A stretch of DNA of 64,000 nucleotides from Pengzhenrongella sicca (GTDB taxonomy: Bacteria > Actinomycetota > Actinomycetes > Actinomycetales > Cellulomonadaceae). Under the pieces are notes generated by a model. That model saw only the letters and a program-made list of their open reading frames with translations. It was not told the origin of the DNA and did no database searches. The stretch's first letter is position 1. Each line of letters opens with the position of its first letter. Location: contig NZ_CP071868.1 of the NCBI RefSeq assembly GCF_017569225.1, positions 434,001-498,000 on the forward strand, read 5' to 3'. The translations under genes and the position numbers were made by a program. Shown piece by piece: positions 6,883-16,636 of the stretch.

Positions 6883-8367
6883 CTAGCCGGCCGCGGGGGC
6901 CATGAGCGCCGCGACCGCGAGGACGACGCACGCCGCGCTCCACGACAGCGGCGCAACGGCCGCCGGCGAGCCGTCGCCGAGCACCTTCTCGGGGATCGCG
7001 CCGGATGCGGTCCGGTGCGCGTCGACCCAGGTCAACCACGAGCGGGCGGCGTCGTCGTCGCCGATGGAGGCCGCGGTGAGCGCGTACAGGGTCGTCTGCG
7101 GCGTCCACGAGATGTCGTCGTCCTTCCACCCGGCTCCCGGCGCGAGGCCGCCGGCCGGCCGCGCCATCTCGAGCGCGGAGCTGCGCCACGCCGGCACGGC
7201 TTCCGGCAAGGCCGTCTCCTGGAACGGCGGCAGCAGGAACGCCGTCGCGGCGTCGCGCTGCTGGCCGTCGGTGTACCGGCCGAACCGCGGTCCGAACTCG
7301 TCCACGACGGCCGCCCGCAGGCGGTTCGCGCGCGCTCCCGCCGCGGTCGCCGGGGCCGGCTCGGCCAGGGTCGAGTAGATCCTGGCGGCGGACTCGAGCC
7401 CGCTGAGCAGCGGGGCTGCCGTGCCGAGCGTCAGGCGCGCCTCGCCGACCTCCCAGAAGTCGCTCGACGCCGGCGGCAACGCGCTCTCGCGGTCGGTCAG
7501 GTCGAGGATGTGCTCCGTCGAGCGGTCGATCAGCCGGCGTAGGCTCGTGGCGGCGCGCAGGCGGGCGGCGTCGTCGGGGAGGTGGTCGAGCACGGCGTCG
7601 GTGGCCCAGAGCACCCAGCCGGTGCCGTCGGTCTGGATGCCGCGGTCGTCGGGCGGCCCGGAGCCGTCCGCGAGGTAGCGCGCCTCGAACGAGCCGTCGC
7701 GATGCTGCACCCCCTGCAGGAAGTAGAGGATCTCGAGCGCCTCGTCGGTGTGGCCCGTCGTCGCCATCGCGACCGCGACGAACGACGCGTCGCGCGGCCA
7801 CACGTACTTCCAGCGGGCGGACAGGCCGGCGACCGAGGCGCCGTCGTCGAGCAGGAGCGCGCGCATGTCGAGCAGCGCATCCGTGACCATGTCCGCGTAC
7901 GGGCCGTCCGCGCCGGGCACCGTCCCGGCCGCGAGCCAGTCTCGGGACTGCGCGGCGAGTGCTTCGGCGTCGGCGAGCGCCTCGGGGTCGCCCGGACCGG
8001 GGTTGAGCACGCGGCTGCCGGGCAGGTAGTCGGCCTGCACCCCGGCCGGGACGAGCTCCGGAGAGCCGCCCGCGCCCACCGCGACCCCGTCGGAGTAGAG
8101 GCGGATGAACTCGGACGAGTCGAGGTTGGCCAGCGGCGAGCGGGGGTCGGTGAGCAGGAAGGGGTACGCGACCATCGTCAGCGTGACGGCCGTCCCGACG
8201 GCGCGGCGCCGCCACCGGGTGCCGGCGGAGCGGTCGGGCGCCGGCCGGGCCGTCGACGACCTCGGCCGCTCGGGTGCCGCGATCCGCGCGGGTCCCGCGG
8301 GCGCCGTCAGCCCCGGCGGCGGTGGTGGCGGGGCCCCCTCGGCGAGGTCGCGGGCCGGTGCGGTCAT
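6883..8367 (-). CDS. Membrane-anchored glycoside hydrolase family 15-like protein
   Basis: A 494-aa protein with a Pro-rich cytoplasmic N-terminus, one membrane segment near residues 55-72 (AVGTAVTLTMVAYPFLLTD), then an (alpha/alpha)6-toroid domain. Recognisable GH15/glucoamylase-like blocks are WKYVWPRDASFVAVAMATTGHTDEALEILYFL, RDGSFEARYL, DGTGWVLWA, SSDFWEVGEARLTLG and a late WTPQTTLYALTAA. The general acid is likely a Glu in the WEVGE block, by analogy. It probably acts on surface or extracellular alpha-glucan. Start ATG 8367 is chosen because a -10 box lies 6 nt upstream; longer in-frame extensions would run into the groEL control region. Confidence 0.85.
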   Translation of the reverse strand: MTAPARDLAEGAPPPPPPGLTAPAGPARIAAPERPRSSTARPAPDRSAGTRWRRRAVGTAVTLTMVAYPFLLTDPRSPLANLDSSEFIRLYSDGVAVGAGGSPELVPAGVQADYLPGSRVLNPGPGDPEALADAEALAAQSRDWLAAGTVPGADGPYADMVTDALLDMRALLLDDGASVAGLSARWKYVWPRDASFVAVAMATTGHTDEALEILYFLQGVQHRDGSFEARYLADGSGPPDDRGIQTDGTGWVLWATDAVLDHLPDDAARLRAATSLRRLIDRSTEHILDLTDRESALPPASSDFWEVGEARLTLGTAAPLLSGLESAARIYSTLAEPAPATAAGARANRLRAAVVDEFGPRFGRYTDGQQRDAATAFLLPPFQETALPEAVPAWRSSALEMARPAGGLAPGAGWKDDDISWTPQTTLYALTAASIGDDDAARSWLTWVDAHRTASGAIPEKVLGDGSPAAVAPLSWSAACVVLAVAALMAPAAG

Positions 8368-8373
8368 CGCGCG

Positions 8374-8379
8374 AGGGTA
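8374..8379 (-). promoter_or_regulatory. -10 box TACCCT, leaderless start of the GH15-like gene
   Basis: On the minus strand TACCCT is followed by 6 nt and the ATG at 8367. Confidence 0.5.
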
Positions 8380-8442
8380 GTCCGCGCCGTCCGCCCGCAG
8401 CGAATTCCCGCCGTGGCGCGCGCCTGGTGGACGGGTGCCCCC

Positions 8443-8469
8443 CTTGCACTCGCCCTGCACGAGTGCTAC
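8443..8469 (+). promoter_or_regulatory. CIRCE operator 1 (HrcA site), overlapping the groEL promoter
   Basis: The arms CTTGCACTC and GAGTGCTAC are separated by exactly 9 nt and match the CIRCE consensus TTAGCACTC-N9-GAGTGCTAA at 7/9 and 8/9 positions. The site covers the likely -35 TTGCAC (8444-8449) and reaches the -10 TACCCA (8467-8472), so HrcA binding would block polymerase. Confidence 0.85.
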
Positions 8470-8472
8470 CCA
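8444..8472 (+). promoter_or_regulatory. groEL promoter
   Basis: -35 TTGCAC (8444-8449), 17-nt spacer, -10 TACCCA (8467-8472), giving a leader of about 140 nt before groEL. Confidence 0.55.
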
Positions 8473-8477
8473 TGGAG

Positions 8478-10260
<1,783 letters not shown>

Positions 10261-10330
10261 TCCTCTGATCAGTCGCTCCACCGCTCGGCAGCAGTCGCAC
10301 GGAGCAGCACCAGCAGCACCAGCAGTTCGA

Positions 10331-10369
10331 CGGCGGGCCGGTCACCTTCGGGTGGCCGGCCCGCCGTTT
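10331..10369 (+). terminator. Strong intrinsic terminator of groEL
   Basis: A 16-bp stem (one G-T wobble) with arms at 10331-10346 and 10351-10366, TTCG tetraloop and TTT immediately after. Confidence 0.9.
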
Positions 10370-10380
10370 GTGCAGCCCTG

Positions 10381-10483
10381 GCCCGGCTGGACGCCTGGCC
10401 CGGCTGGGACGTCGGGCTCGGTTGGACGTCGGGCTCGGCTGGACGCCTGGCCCGGCTGGACGTCGGGCTCGGTTGGACGCCTG
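10381..10483 (+). repeat. Six imperfect 16-18 bp tandem repeats
   Basis: Units begin at 10381, 10398, 10415, 10432, 10450 and 10466, with consensus GGCYCGGYTGGACGYCK. The array starts 12 nt after the groEL terminator and has no credible coding role. Confidence 0.85.
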
Positions 10484-10715
10484 GCTGCGGACCTGCGCGA
10501 CGCGCGAGTGACGAGTGGTGCCGGTGGGGCCGCTGCGGCGTCACATTCGCCACTCTGCTCACTCCAGGCACCGGCGCGTCGGGCAGGTTCGCGCGTCGGC
10601 ATCGCTCCGCGCGGAGCAGGTGACGGATGTGGCGGGTGGGGCGGACGAGACACCGCTGTGAGCGTCACGAGCACCACAGGTCACGCGCTCCGCGCGGAAG
10701 GACGGCGTCCCGGGA

Positions 10716-10994
10716 TCAGCGGCCGGCGGGGTGCCGGTCGCGGGCGCGGATGCGCAAGCCGGACGCCCGCAGGCGGCGGATGAGGTCCCGCGAGCCGACC
10801 GGCTCGGCGCCGAGCTCGACCAGGCGGTCGCGAAGGTCGTCGGGCACGTCGTAGTGGTCGAGGTCGAAGGCCCGGACCGGGATGCCGGCGGACGCCGCGA
10901 ACGCGTGCAGCTCCTCGAGCGAGGCGTCGCTCACGAGGTGGCTCCAGAGCTTGCCGTGCCGGGGCCACAGCGGCGGGTCCACGAGCACGGTCAC
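10716..10994 (-). CDS. DUF4031 domain protein
   Basis: A 92-aa small soluble protein of the DUF4031 family, common in actinobacteria. It starts TVLVDPPLWPRHGKLWSHLVSD and contains the conserved SLEELHAFAASAGIPVRAFDLDHYDVP and a final GSRDLIRRLRASGLR. The family function is unknown. Start GTG 10994 is leaderless, with a -10 box 7 nt upstream. It is divergent from the lipoprotein hydrolase, so the two start codons share a 50-bp control region. Confidence 0.88.
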   Translation of the reverse strand: MTVLVDPPLWPRHGKLWSHLVSDASLEELHAFAASAGIPVRAFDLDHYDVPDDLRDRLVELGAEPVGSRDLIRRLRASGLRIRARDRHPAGR

Positions 10995-11001
10995 CCCGCC
11001 G

Positions 11002-11007
11002 AGAGTA
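11002..11007 (-). promoter_or_regulatory. -10 box TACTCT, leaderless start of the DUF4031 gene
   Basis: TACTCT on the minus strand, 7 nt before the GTG at 10994. It lies back to back with the plus-strand box at 11032. Confidence 0.5.
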
Positions 11008-11031
11008 GTGCCCTCGCCGCCCGGGTACGCC

Positions 11032-11037
11032 TAGGGT
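11032..11037 (+). promoter_or_regulatory. -10 box TAGGGT, leaderless start of the hydrolase gene
   Basis: TAGGGT, 7 nt before the ATG at 11045. Confidence 0.5.
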
Positions 11038-11044
11038 GCTCGCC

Positions 11045-11989
11045 ATGGAGCAGCGTCAGCCCTTCCCGCCGGGCGGGCCGGCGCGGGCGACGGCGGTCGT
11101 CGCCGGCGCGCTCGCGCTCGCGGTCGTCGCGGGCTGCGGGGGAGGGGCCGCGGAGTCCGGGGCCGACGGCGGTACGCCGTCCAGCACCGCCGGGTCGGCG
11201 TCCGCGGCGCGCCCGCCGAGCCGGACCGAGGACTACCTGCCCGGCCTCGCCGCCGACGTGTGGGAGCCCGCAGCGAGCGGCGCCGGCACCGGGACGACGG
11301 TCGTGCTCATCCCGGGCGGCAGCTGGGTATCGGCCAATCGCGGTGGGCTCGCCCCGCTGGCCTCCACCCTCGCGGACGCCGGCATCACGGTCGTGTCTGC
11401 CACCTACCGCACGTCGGCGGACGACGCGTACTTCCCGACCCCGCTCGAGGACGTGCGCTGTGCGGTCAGCTACGCCGCGACCCAGTCGCCCGGCCGCATC
11501 GTCGTGCTGGGCCACTCGGCGGGCGCCAACCTCGCGGCCCTCGCCGCGCTCGTACCGTCCGACGCCAGCGCCGCCGGCGCCAGCCCGTCCGACGCCGGCA
11601 CCGCCGACGCCAGCACCGCCACCGCCTGCCCCTACCCCGCGTCCGCGGCCGACGCGGCCGTCGGGCTCGCCGGCCCGTACGACGTGCGCGAGCTGCCCAG
11701 CATCGCCGTCTCGCTGTTCGGCGCCTCCGCTGAGGACGAGCCCGACGCGTGGGAGGACGGCAACCCGCTCCGCCAGGCCGGTGAGCGCCCGGAGGTGCCT
11801 GTGCTGCTCCTGCACGGCGACGCGGACGCGCTGGTGCCTGTCGAGCTCACGACCGACTTCGCGGCGGCGCTCGCCGGCGGCGGGCACGCCGTCACGGTCG
11901 AGGTGGTCTCGGGCGCCGACCACTCGAGCATCTACCAGCCCGGCGTCGCTGCCGACACCCTGCTCGAGTGGATCGCGGCGCTGCCGTGA
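11045..11989 (+). CDS. Alpha/beta-hydrolase lipoprotein (esterase-like)
   Basis: A 314-aa secreted lipoprotein. A lipobox VVAG-C31 after a hydrophobic signal predicts diacylglycerol anchoring and signal peptidase II cleavage. The catalytic domain has an oxyanion-type IPGGSWVSANRGG near 89-101, the nucleophile elbow GHSAG with S158, an acid in LLHGDADALVPVEL and histidine in SGADHSSIYQPG near the C-terminus, so the triad is complete. It resembles BD-FAE/esterase-lipase hydrolases. An Ala/Ser/Asp-rich insertion (SDASAAGASPSDAGTADAS) follows the elbow. The substrate is unknown. Confidence 0.87.
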   Translation: MEQRQPFPPGGPARATAVVAGALALAVVAGCGGGAAESGADGGTPSSTAGSASAARPPSRTEDYLPGLAADVWEPAASGAGTGTTVVLIPGGSWVSANRGGLAPLASTLADAGITVVSATYRTSADDAYFPTPLEDVRCAVSYAATQSPGRIVVLGHSAGANLAALAALVPSDASAAGASPSDAGTADASTATACPYPASAADAAVGLAGPYDVRELPSIAVSLFGASAEDEPDAWEDGNPLRQAGERPEVPVLLLHGDADALVPVELTTDFAAALAGGGHAVTVEVVSGADHSSIYQPGVAADTLLEWIAALP

Positions 11990-11990
11990 C

Positions 11991-12035
11991 GCGTCAGCGC
12001 CCGATGAGTCAGCGCCCGATGAGTCAGCGCCCGAA
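11991..12035. repeat. Three 15-bp direct repeats over the WXG100 stop codon
   Basis: Units at 11991-12005, 12006-12020 and 12021-12035 (GAGTCAGCGCCCGAT type). The last overlaps the 3' end of the minus-strand WXG100 gene, so its terminal codons and stop are echoed twice downstream. Confidence 0.85.
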
Positions 12036-12314
12036 GAGCCGGGCCGCCTGCTGCTCGGCGTCGGCGTACGAGGTCGCGGCCGCGCCGAGCGCCGCAGTGA
12101 TCTGGTCCAGCGACTCCTCGACCCGCGCCTGAGTCGCCGACCAGTCGGCCATCACCGCGCCGAACGCGGTCGCCGCCCCGCCGCGCCAGCTCGCCTGCAG
12201 CTCGGTGAGGTGCCGCATCATCGCGGCCACCTCCGTCCGGATCGCGCTCGTCGAGGCGCGCACGGCGGCCCCCGCCTGCGCGACCTGAGCGCTGTCGACC
12301 TCATACCTGCTCAT
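12024..12314 (-). CDS. WXG100-family (ESAT-6-like) secreted protein
   Basis: A 96-aa helical hairpin protein. The WXG turn is ASWRGGAATAF (W43-R-G45), flanked by two amphipathic helices, and the length is typical of Esx substrates. No C-terminal YxxxD/E export signal is obvious (TSYADAEQQ offers Y-ADAE, a loose match). Such proteins are exported by type VII secretion, but no EccC/EssC ATPase or partner WXG100 gene is in the window, so it is an orphan here. The start ATG 12314 has a GGGAG site 9 nt upstream. A hairpin separates it from the HD gene. Confidence 0.87.
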   Translation of the reverse strand: MSRYEVDSAQVAQAGAAVRASTSAIRTEVAAMMRHLTELQASWRGGAATAFGAVMADWSATQARVEESLDQITAALGAAATSYADAEQQAARLFGR

Positions 12315-12322
12315 GTCGTGGT

Positions 12323-12358
12323 CTCCCGGTCCGTGCGGGAGTCTCCCGCTACCGGGAG
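12323..12358 (-). terminator. Two-part hairpin between the HD gene and the WXG100 gene
   Basis: An outer 8-bp stem (CTCCCGGT/ACCGGGAG) encloses an inner 7-bp stem (GCGGGAG/CTCCCGC). It could end HD-gene transcription or fold in the WXG100 leader, since both genes read leftward. Confidence 0.5.
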
Positions 12359-12423
12359 GTGACGCTACGAGCCCGGGGGGTGCCGCCGTCGTCGGCCGGC
12401 GAGGGCCTGTGGACCCGCCGACC

Positions 12424-13221
12424 TCAGGACCGGCCGGGGGTGGCCGGGCGCGAGGTGTCCTGGTCGGGCCGGACGACCGCGAAGGTCGACGTCGCCGGGA
12501 TCACGGCGGCCTCGGTCGGGACGGCGCCGGCCTCGATCTTGGCCAGCTCCTTCTCGAGCCGGTGCAGCTCGGCCGTGACGTTCTGGCGGGCCGACGACTC
12601 CCAGGCCGAGCCCAGCGGGCTGACGAACAGGGCGCGCCGCTGCTGCAGCTTGGTGAGGATCCGGATGCGCGCGCGCACGTAGTCCTCCACCGGCAGGTGC
12701 GAGTACTCGGCGCGTACCGCCGTGAGGTACGCCTTGTACCGCTGCGGCTCGCTCGCGAGCATCGCGAGGTCGGCGTCGCACAGCACGGCGCAGTCGAAGT
12801 CTCCCGGCGTCGGCTGGTGCCGGCGCAGCGCGATGACGAGGTCATGGACGCGGTCCGCTCGCGCCTGCGGCACGCCGAGGGCCGTGAGCTCCGTGCGTGC
12901 GAGCTCGGCGCTCGCCACCTCGTCCTCGCCGCCGCGGTTGGCGTACACGTCGGCGTCCGCGGCGCTGAAGACCGCGCCGTGGTACCAGGCCGCGAGCCGC
13001 ACGACCTCGGGGTCGTGCGCCTCCTCCGCGAGCTCGTCGACGCGCGCGAGCACGTCCGCGAGGTGCTTGAGGTTGTGGAAGTGCCGCCCGGGCCCCGCCC
13101 ACTGGTCGATCAGGCGGGAGCCGACGGCGCGGATCTCGTCGGCCGGAGCCGTCGCGCCAGCGCCCGTGCAGCTGCGGACCCATGCGGACAACAACCACTG
13201 TGGTGCGTCGTAGACGCCCAT
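12424..13221 (-). CDS. Predicted HD-superfamily metal-dependent phosphohydrolase
   Basis: A 265-aa soluble protein. Motifs fit the HD-like family annotated as predicted metal-dependent phosphohydrolases: GRHFHNLKHLADVL (metal His), AAWYHGAVF (in place of the classic HD pair), LVIALRRHQP and CDADLAMLASEPQRYKAYLTAVRAEY. The C-terminal part (about 185-265) is charged and helical with a loose tail. The substrate is unknown; relatives may act on nucleotides. Start ATG 13221 has GAGG 7 nt upstream. It lies downstream of the two-component genes on the same strand, with a 64-nt gap. Confidence 0.8.
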   Translation of the reverse strand: MGVYDAPQWLLSAWVRSCTGAGATAPADEIRAVGSRLIDQWAGPGRHFHNLKHLADVLARVDELAEEAHDPEVVRLAAWYHGAVFSAADADVYANRGGEDEVASAELARTELTALGVPQARADRVHDLVIALRRHQPTPGDFDCAVLCDADLAMLASEPQRYKAYLTAVRAEYSHLPVEDYVRARIRILTKLQQRRALFVSPLGSAWESSARQNVTAELHRLEKELAKIEAGAVPTEAAVIPATSTFAVVRPDQDTSRPATPGRS

Positions 13222-13285
13222 GGACCAGCCTCACCACTACTGGGGACAATCGGACAAAGACTCAGCATCGTATCCCCATCCCCGC

Positions 13286-15004
13286 TCAGGCGAGTCGTGT
13301 TCCCCCATTCGCGGCGGGCTCGTCCTCGTCCGCGGCGCCGTCGTCGGCGCCGTCCGGCTCATCCTCGGCGTCCTCCGGTTCGGGCTCGGGCGCCGCCGGA
13401 TCCAGCGGCAGGGTCACCCGCACGGTCGTGCCGCCGCCGGGCGTCTCGGAGATCTCGACCGAGCCACGGTGGGCCCCGACGATCGCCGCGACGATCGCCA
13501 TGCCGAGGCCAGCGCCGCCGCCGGACTCGCGCGTGCGCGAGAAGTCGACGCGGTAGAAGCGCTCGAAGACCCGGGCCGCGTGCTCGGCGCTGATGCCCGG
13601 GCCGTGGTCGCGGACCTCGAGCACCGCCCGCTCGGCCGCGCCCTCGCCCGTGCGCCCGACGGCGATCTCGACGGCCGTCCCCCGCGGCGTGTGCTGCGCG
13701 ACGTTCCCGGTGAGGTTCGAGAGCACCTGGCGCAGCCGGTCCTCGTCGCCGACGACGACGCAGCGCGCCACGGGCGTGCCCGGCACCAGGGGTTCGAGCC
13801 GGATCGGGCGGCCGACGTCGAGGGCGTGCAGGTCGCTGACGGCGTCTGCCACGAGCACCGTCAGGTCGACCTGCTCGGCGCGCATCGGGCGACCGTCGTC
13901 GAGGCGGGCCAGGTGCAGCAGGTCCTCGACCAGGCGGCCCATCCGGGTCGCGGAGCTCTCGATCCGCTGGACGGTGTCGTCGATCTCGTCCTTCGTGGTC
14001 ACGGCGCCCATCCGGTACAGCTCGCTGTAGCCGCGGATCGTGGCCAGCGGGGTCCGGAGCTCGTGGGACGCGTCGGCGACGAACCGGCGCATCCGGGCCT
14101 CCGACGCCGCGCGCGCGGCGAACGCCTGCTCGATCTGCGCGAGCATCGCGTTGAGCGCGGCGGCGAGGCGGCCGACCTCGGTGCTGGTCGGCGCGGCCGG
14201 GACGCGGCGGGACATGTCGCCCGCGGCGATGGCGGCGGCCGTGTCCTCGATCTCGCGCAGCGGACGCAGCGAGCGGCGCACCGCGAGCCAGCCGGCGAGC
14301 GCGCCCAGCAGGATGACCGCGACGCTGATGCCGAGCAGCGACTGCTGCATCTGGATCATGGTCGCGTCCATCGCGGTCAGGGGTAGTGCGACAGCAACGG
14401 AGCCGCGAAGACCATCGATGCTCGCGAGGCCCTCGATCACGCGCCATCGTGACTTGCCGTCGAGGGACGGCACTGTGAATGGCTCGCCTGCCCGCGTTCC
14501 GACGTCGTCAGTGGTGAGCACAGGCAGCGCGGGCGACGAGCCGTCGGTCGCGGACGCGGCTGGGAAGCTGCCGAGGACCTGGCCGTCCGCGCCCGCGATC
14601 TGCACGAAGTAGTCGCTCGGTCGGCCGTCGACGTCGGCACGGCTCAGGCGGTCGCTGGTGCCGTTCCACGCCTGCTCGGCGGCCTGTGCCGCGGATGTTT
14701 CAAGCTGGGTGTCGACCTGCTCGATGAGGGAGCGGTTCAGGAGCGTCAGGGTCGTGACGCTCGCCAGCGCGAGCCCGAGGAGCAGCAGCGCGGTGATGAT
14801 GCCGACCATTCGGGCGCGCAGCGGCACGGCGTGCAGCCGGGACGCGAGGGCCCGCCCGGCCCGGGTGAGCGGGCCGGGCGGGATCGGCTGGCCGACCGGG
14901 CCGACCGGGCCGACCGGCTCGCCCAGGTCGGCCGGGCTGGCCGAGGCGGCCGGGCTGGCCGGGTCGCCCGGGCCCGCCGGGGTCGGCGGCGGCCCGACGC
15001 TCAT
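13286..15004 (-). CDS. Sensor histidine kinase of an OmpR-type two-component system
   Basis: A 572-aa membrane kinase. A long Pro/Gly-rich N-terminus (1-63) precedes TM1 (about 65-90), an extracellular sensor of about 130 residues, TM2 (about 222-245), HAMP, a HisKA domain with the phospho-acceptor H314 in FVADASHELRTPLATI, and HATPase_c with N box LSNLTGNVAQHT, G1 DHGPGIS and G2 GAGLGMAIV. An acidic Glu/Asp/Pro tail follows, which is unusual. Its ATG overlaps the regulator stop by 4 nt, so the pair is translationally coupled. The signal is unknown; the architecture resembles mycobacterial TcrY/TrcS kinases. Confidence 0.94.
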   Translation of the reverse strand: MSVGPPPTPAGPGDPASPAASASPADLGEPVGPVGPVGQPIPPGPLTRAGRALASRLHAVPLRARMVGIITALLLLGLALASVTTLTLLNRSLIEQVDTQLETSAAQAAEQAWNGTSDRLSRADVDGRPSDYFVQIAGADGQVLGSFPAASATDGSSPALPVLTTDDVGTRAGEPFTVPSLDGKSRWRVIEGLASIDGLRGSVAVALPLTAMDATMIQMQQSLLGISVAVILLGALAGWLAVRRSLRPLREIEDTAAAIAAGDMSRRVPAAPTSTEVGRLAAALNAMLAQIEQAFAARAASEARMRRFVADASHELRTPLATIRGYSELYRMGAVTTKDEIDDTVQRIESSATRMGRLVEDLLHLARLDDGRPMRAEQVDLTVLVADAVSDLHALDVGRPIRLEPLVPGTPVARCVVVGDEDRLRQVLSNLTGNVAQHTPRGTAVEIAVGRTGEGAAERAVLEVRDHGPGISAEHAARVFERFYRVDFSRTRESGGGAGLGMAIVAAIVGAHRGSVEISETPGGGTTVRVTLPLDPAAPEPEPEDAEDEPDGADDGAADEDEPAANGGTRLA

Positions 15005-15744
15005 GCCGTGCCCGGCGGCACGCGCAGCACGTAGCCGACCCCCCGCTTGGTGTGGATCAGCGCGACCGGCGCCGCGCCGTCGGCTCCGGGCCCGGGCGCG
15101 TCGATCTTGCGCCGCAGGTAGGAGATGTAGGACTCGACGATGTTCGCGTCGCCGCCCCAGTCGTACTGCCAGACGTGGTCCAGGATCTGGGTCTTGGAGA
15201 GCACACGGCCGGCGTTGAGCATGAGGTACCGCAGGAGCTTGAACTCGGTGGGGGAGAGCTCGATCGTGCGCCCGCCGCGGCGCACCTCGTGACCGTCGTC
15301 GTCGAGCTCGAGGTCGGCGTAGCGCAGCGTCGCCTCGTCGGCGTCGTCCGCGCCGGGGCGGGTCCGGCGCAGCACGGCGCGGATCCGGGCGACGACCTCC
15401 TCGAGGCTGAACGGCTTGGTGACGTAGTCGTCGCCGCCGACGGTCAGGCCCGTGACCTTGTCGGACGTGTCGTCGCGCGCGGTGAGGAACACGACGGGCA
15501 CGTGCTGGCCCTTCTCCCGCAGCCGGCGGGTCAGGGTGAACCCGTCCATGTCGGGGAGCATCACGTCGAGCACGACGAGGTCGGGGTCGACCTGCCGCAC
15601 GAGCCGCAGGGCCGAGGCGCCGTCGCCCGCGGCGTGCACCTCGAACCCGGCGAATCGCAGCGAGGTGGCGAGCAGTTCGCGGATGTTCGGCTCGTCGTCG
15701 ACGACGACGAGGCGTGCCTCAGGCTCCCCGGTGGTTCGGTTCAT
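15001..15744 (-). CDS. OmpR/PhoB-family response regulator
   Basis: A 247-aa regulator. The receiver domain (about 10-125) has the acidic pocket DDE (16-18), phospho-acceptor D60 in VVLDVMLPDMDG, the switch Thr in VFLTARDD and the Lys in YVTKPFSLEEVVARI. The winged-helix effector (about 150-245) contains ELSPTEFKLLRYLMLNAGRVLSKTQILDHVW and a recognition helix ending YISYLRRKI, then HTKRGVGYVLR. It is first in the operon with the kinase. ATG 15744 lies just after an AAACTATCC sequence; no clear ribosome site is seen, so initiation could be near-leaderless. Targets are unknown. Confidence 0.95.
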   Translation of the reverse strand: MNRTTGEPEARLVVVDDEPNIRELLATSLRFAGFEVHAAGDGASALRLVRQVDPDLVVLDVMLPDMDGFTLTRRLREKGQHVPVVFLTARDDTSDKVTGLTVGGDDYVTKPFSLEEVVARIRAVLRRTRPGADDADEATLRYADLELDDDGHEVRRGGRTIELSPTEFKLLRYLMLNAGRVLSKTQILDHVWQYDWGGDANIVESYISYLRRKIDAPGPGADGAAPVALIHTKRGVGYVLRVPPGTA

Positions 15745-15831
15745 CCGGATAGTTTGCTCCGAAAGTCTGGGAGTCTCCTGTATCCCACCTGCACCCGATC
15801 GCGCGCCCGGCGGGTACGGGCGCGCGGGCGG

Positions 15832-16554
15832 CTAGAAGGCGCCGCCGCCCTTGAGTGCGGCGAGGCGCGCGGCGACCTCGGCGTCGGCCGAGGAGTCCTC
15901 GAGCTCCTCGAACTGGGCGTCGAGGGACGACGACGCGATCTCGGCCTGGCCGGCGACGCGCGCCTCCTCGCGGCGCACCTTCTCCTCGAACCGCGAGACC
16001 TCGCTCGTGGGGTCGAGCACGTTGATCGATGCGACGGCGCTCTGCACCTTCGACTGTGCCTCGGCGCTCTTCGCGCGGGCGACGAGCGTGTCGCGGCGGC
16101 GCTTGAGGTCGCTGAGCTTGTCCTTCATGCCCGCGAGCCCGGCCTTGAGCTTGTCGACGACCTCGTTCTGCGACGCGATCATCGGCTCTGCCGTCTTGGC
16201 CTCGTTCTCGAAGCTGATCATCTTCGACAGCGCGACCTTGGCAAGGTTGTCGAACTTGTCCGCGTCTGCGGAGTTCTCGGCCAGGCGCAGCGAGTCCGCG
16301 CGCGTGGAGGCGGCGGCAGCCTTGGTGCCCCAGTCCTTGGCGGCCGCGAGGTCGGCGGCGTGGTCCTGCTCTGCGAGGCGCAGGTTGCCGATGGTCTGGG
16401 CGATCGCGCCCTCGGCCTCGGCGATGCTGTTCGAGTAGTCCCGGATGAGCTGGTCGAGCATCTTCTGCGGGTCCTCGGCGCGGTCGAGCACCGCGTTGAG
16501 GTTCGCGCGGGTGAGCTGGCTGATCCGGCCGAGGATGGTCTGCTTTTCGGTCAT
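15832..16554 (-). CDS. pspA: PspA/IM30 (Vipp1)-family membrane-stress protein
   Basis: A 240-aa coiled-coil ESCRT-III-like protein that coats and stabilises stressed membranes. It begins MTEKQTILGRISQLTRANLNAVLDRAEDPQKMLDQLIRDY, the diagnostic PspA N-terminus, and stays helical throughout (AEAEGAIAQTIGNLRLAEQDH, KLKAGLAGMKDKLSDLKRRRDTLVARAKSAEAQ). It ends LKGGGAF. ATG 16554 is chosen because the sequence before it is Arg/Gly-rich and noncoding in character. The TPM-domain gene lies upstream on the same strand, separated by a 17-bp repeat array, and the two probably act together at the membrane. Confidence 0.93.
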   Translation of the reverse strand: MTEKQTILGRISQLTRANLNAVLDRAEDPQKMLDQLIRDYSNSIAEAEGAIAQTIGNLRLAEQDHAADLAAAKDWGTKAAAASTRADSLRLAENSADADKFDNLAKVALSKMISFENEAKTAEPMIASQNEVVDKLKAGLAGMKDKLSDLKRRRDTLVARAKSAEAQSKVQSAVASINVLDPTSEVSRFEEKVRREEARVAGQAEIASSSLDAQFEELEDSSADAEVAARLAALKGGGAF

Positions 16555-16636
16555 CGTGATGCCTGCCTTCGTCGGGTGGTGCGGGTTGGTGCTCTTCGAC
16601 TGTGCCGTGCGACGGCGTGATGCGCCTGTGCTGGTC

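Larger units (their letters stand above)
10261..10715. other. Intergenic region after groEL
   Basis: 455 bp without a credible gene. It holds the groEL terminator and the 17-bp repeat array. From 10484 to 10715 I see only short palindromes such as GCTCCGCGCGGAGC, and no ORF with plausible composition. Confidence 0.7.

Noticed and set aside
10381..10483. CRISPR array
   Set aside because: The repeats are directly abutting and imperfect, with no unique spacers and no cas genes nearby.
10484..10715. Possible small genes in the second half of the groEL-DUF4031 gap
   Set aside because: All frames are short, Arg/Gly/Ala-rich and lack start signals; nothing supportable.
11045..12314. Type VII secretion locus around the WXG100 gene
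   Set aside because: The neighbours are a lipoprotein hydrolase and an HD-domain protein; no secretion component is present.
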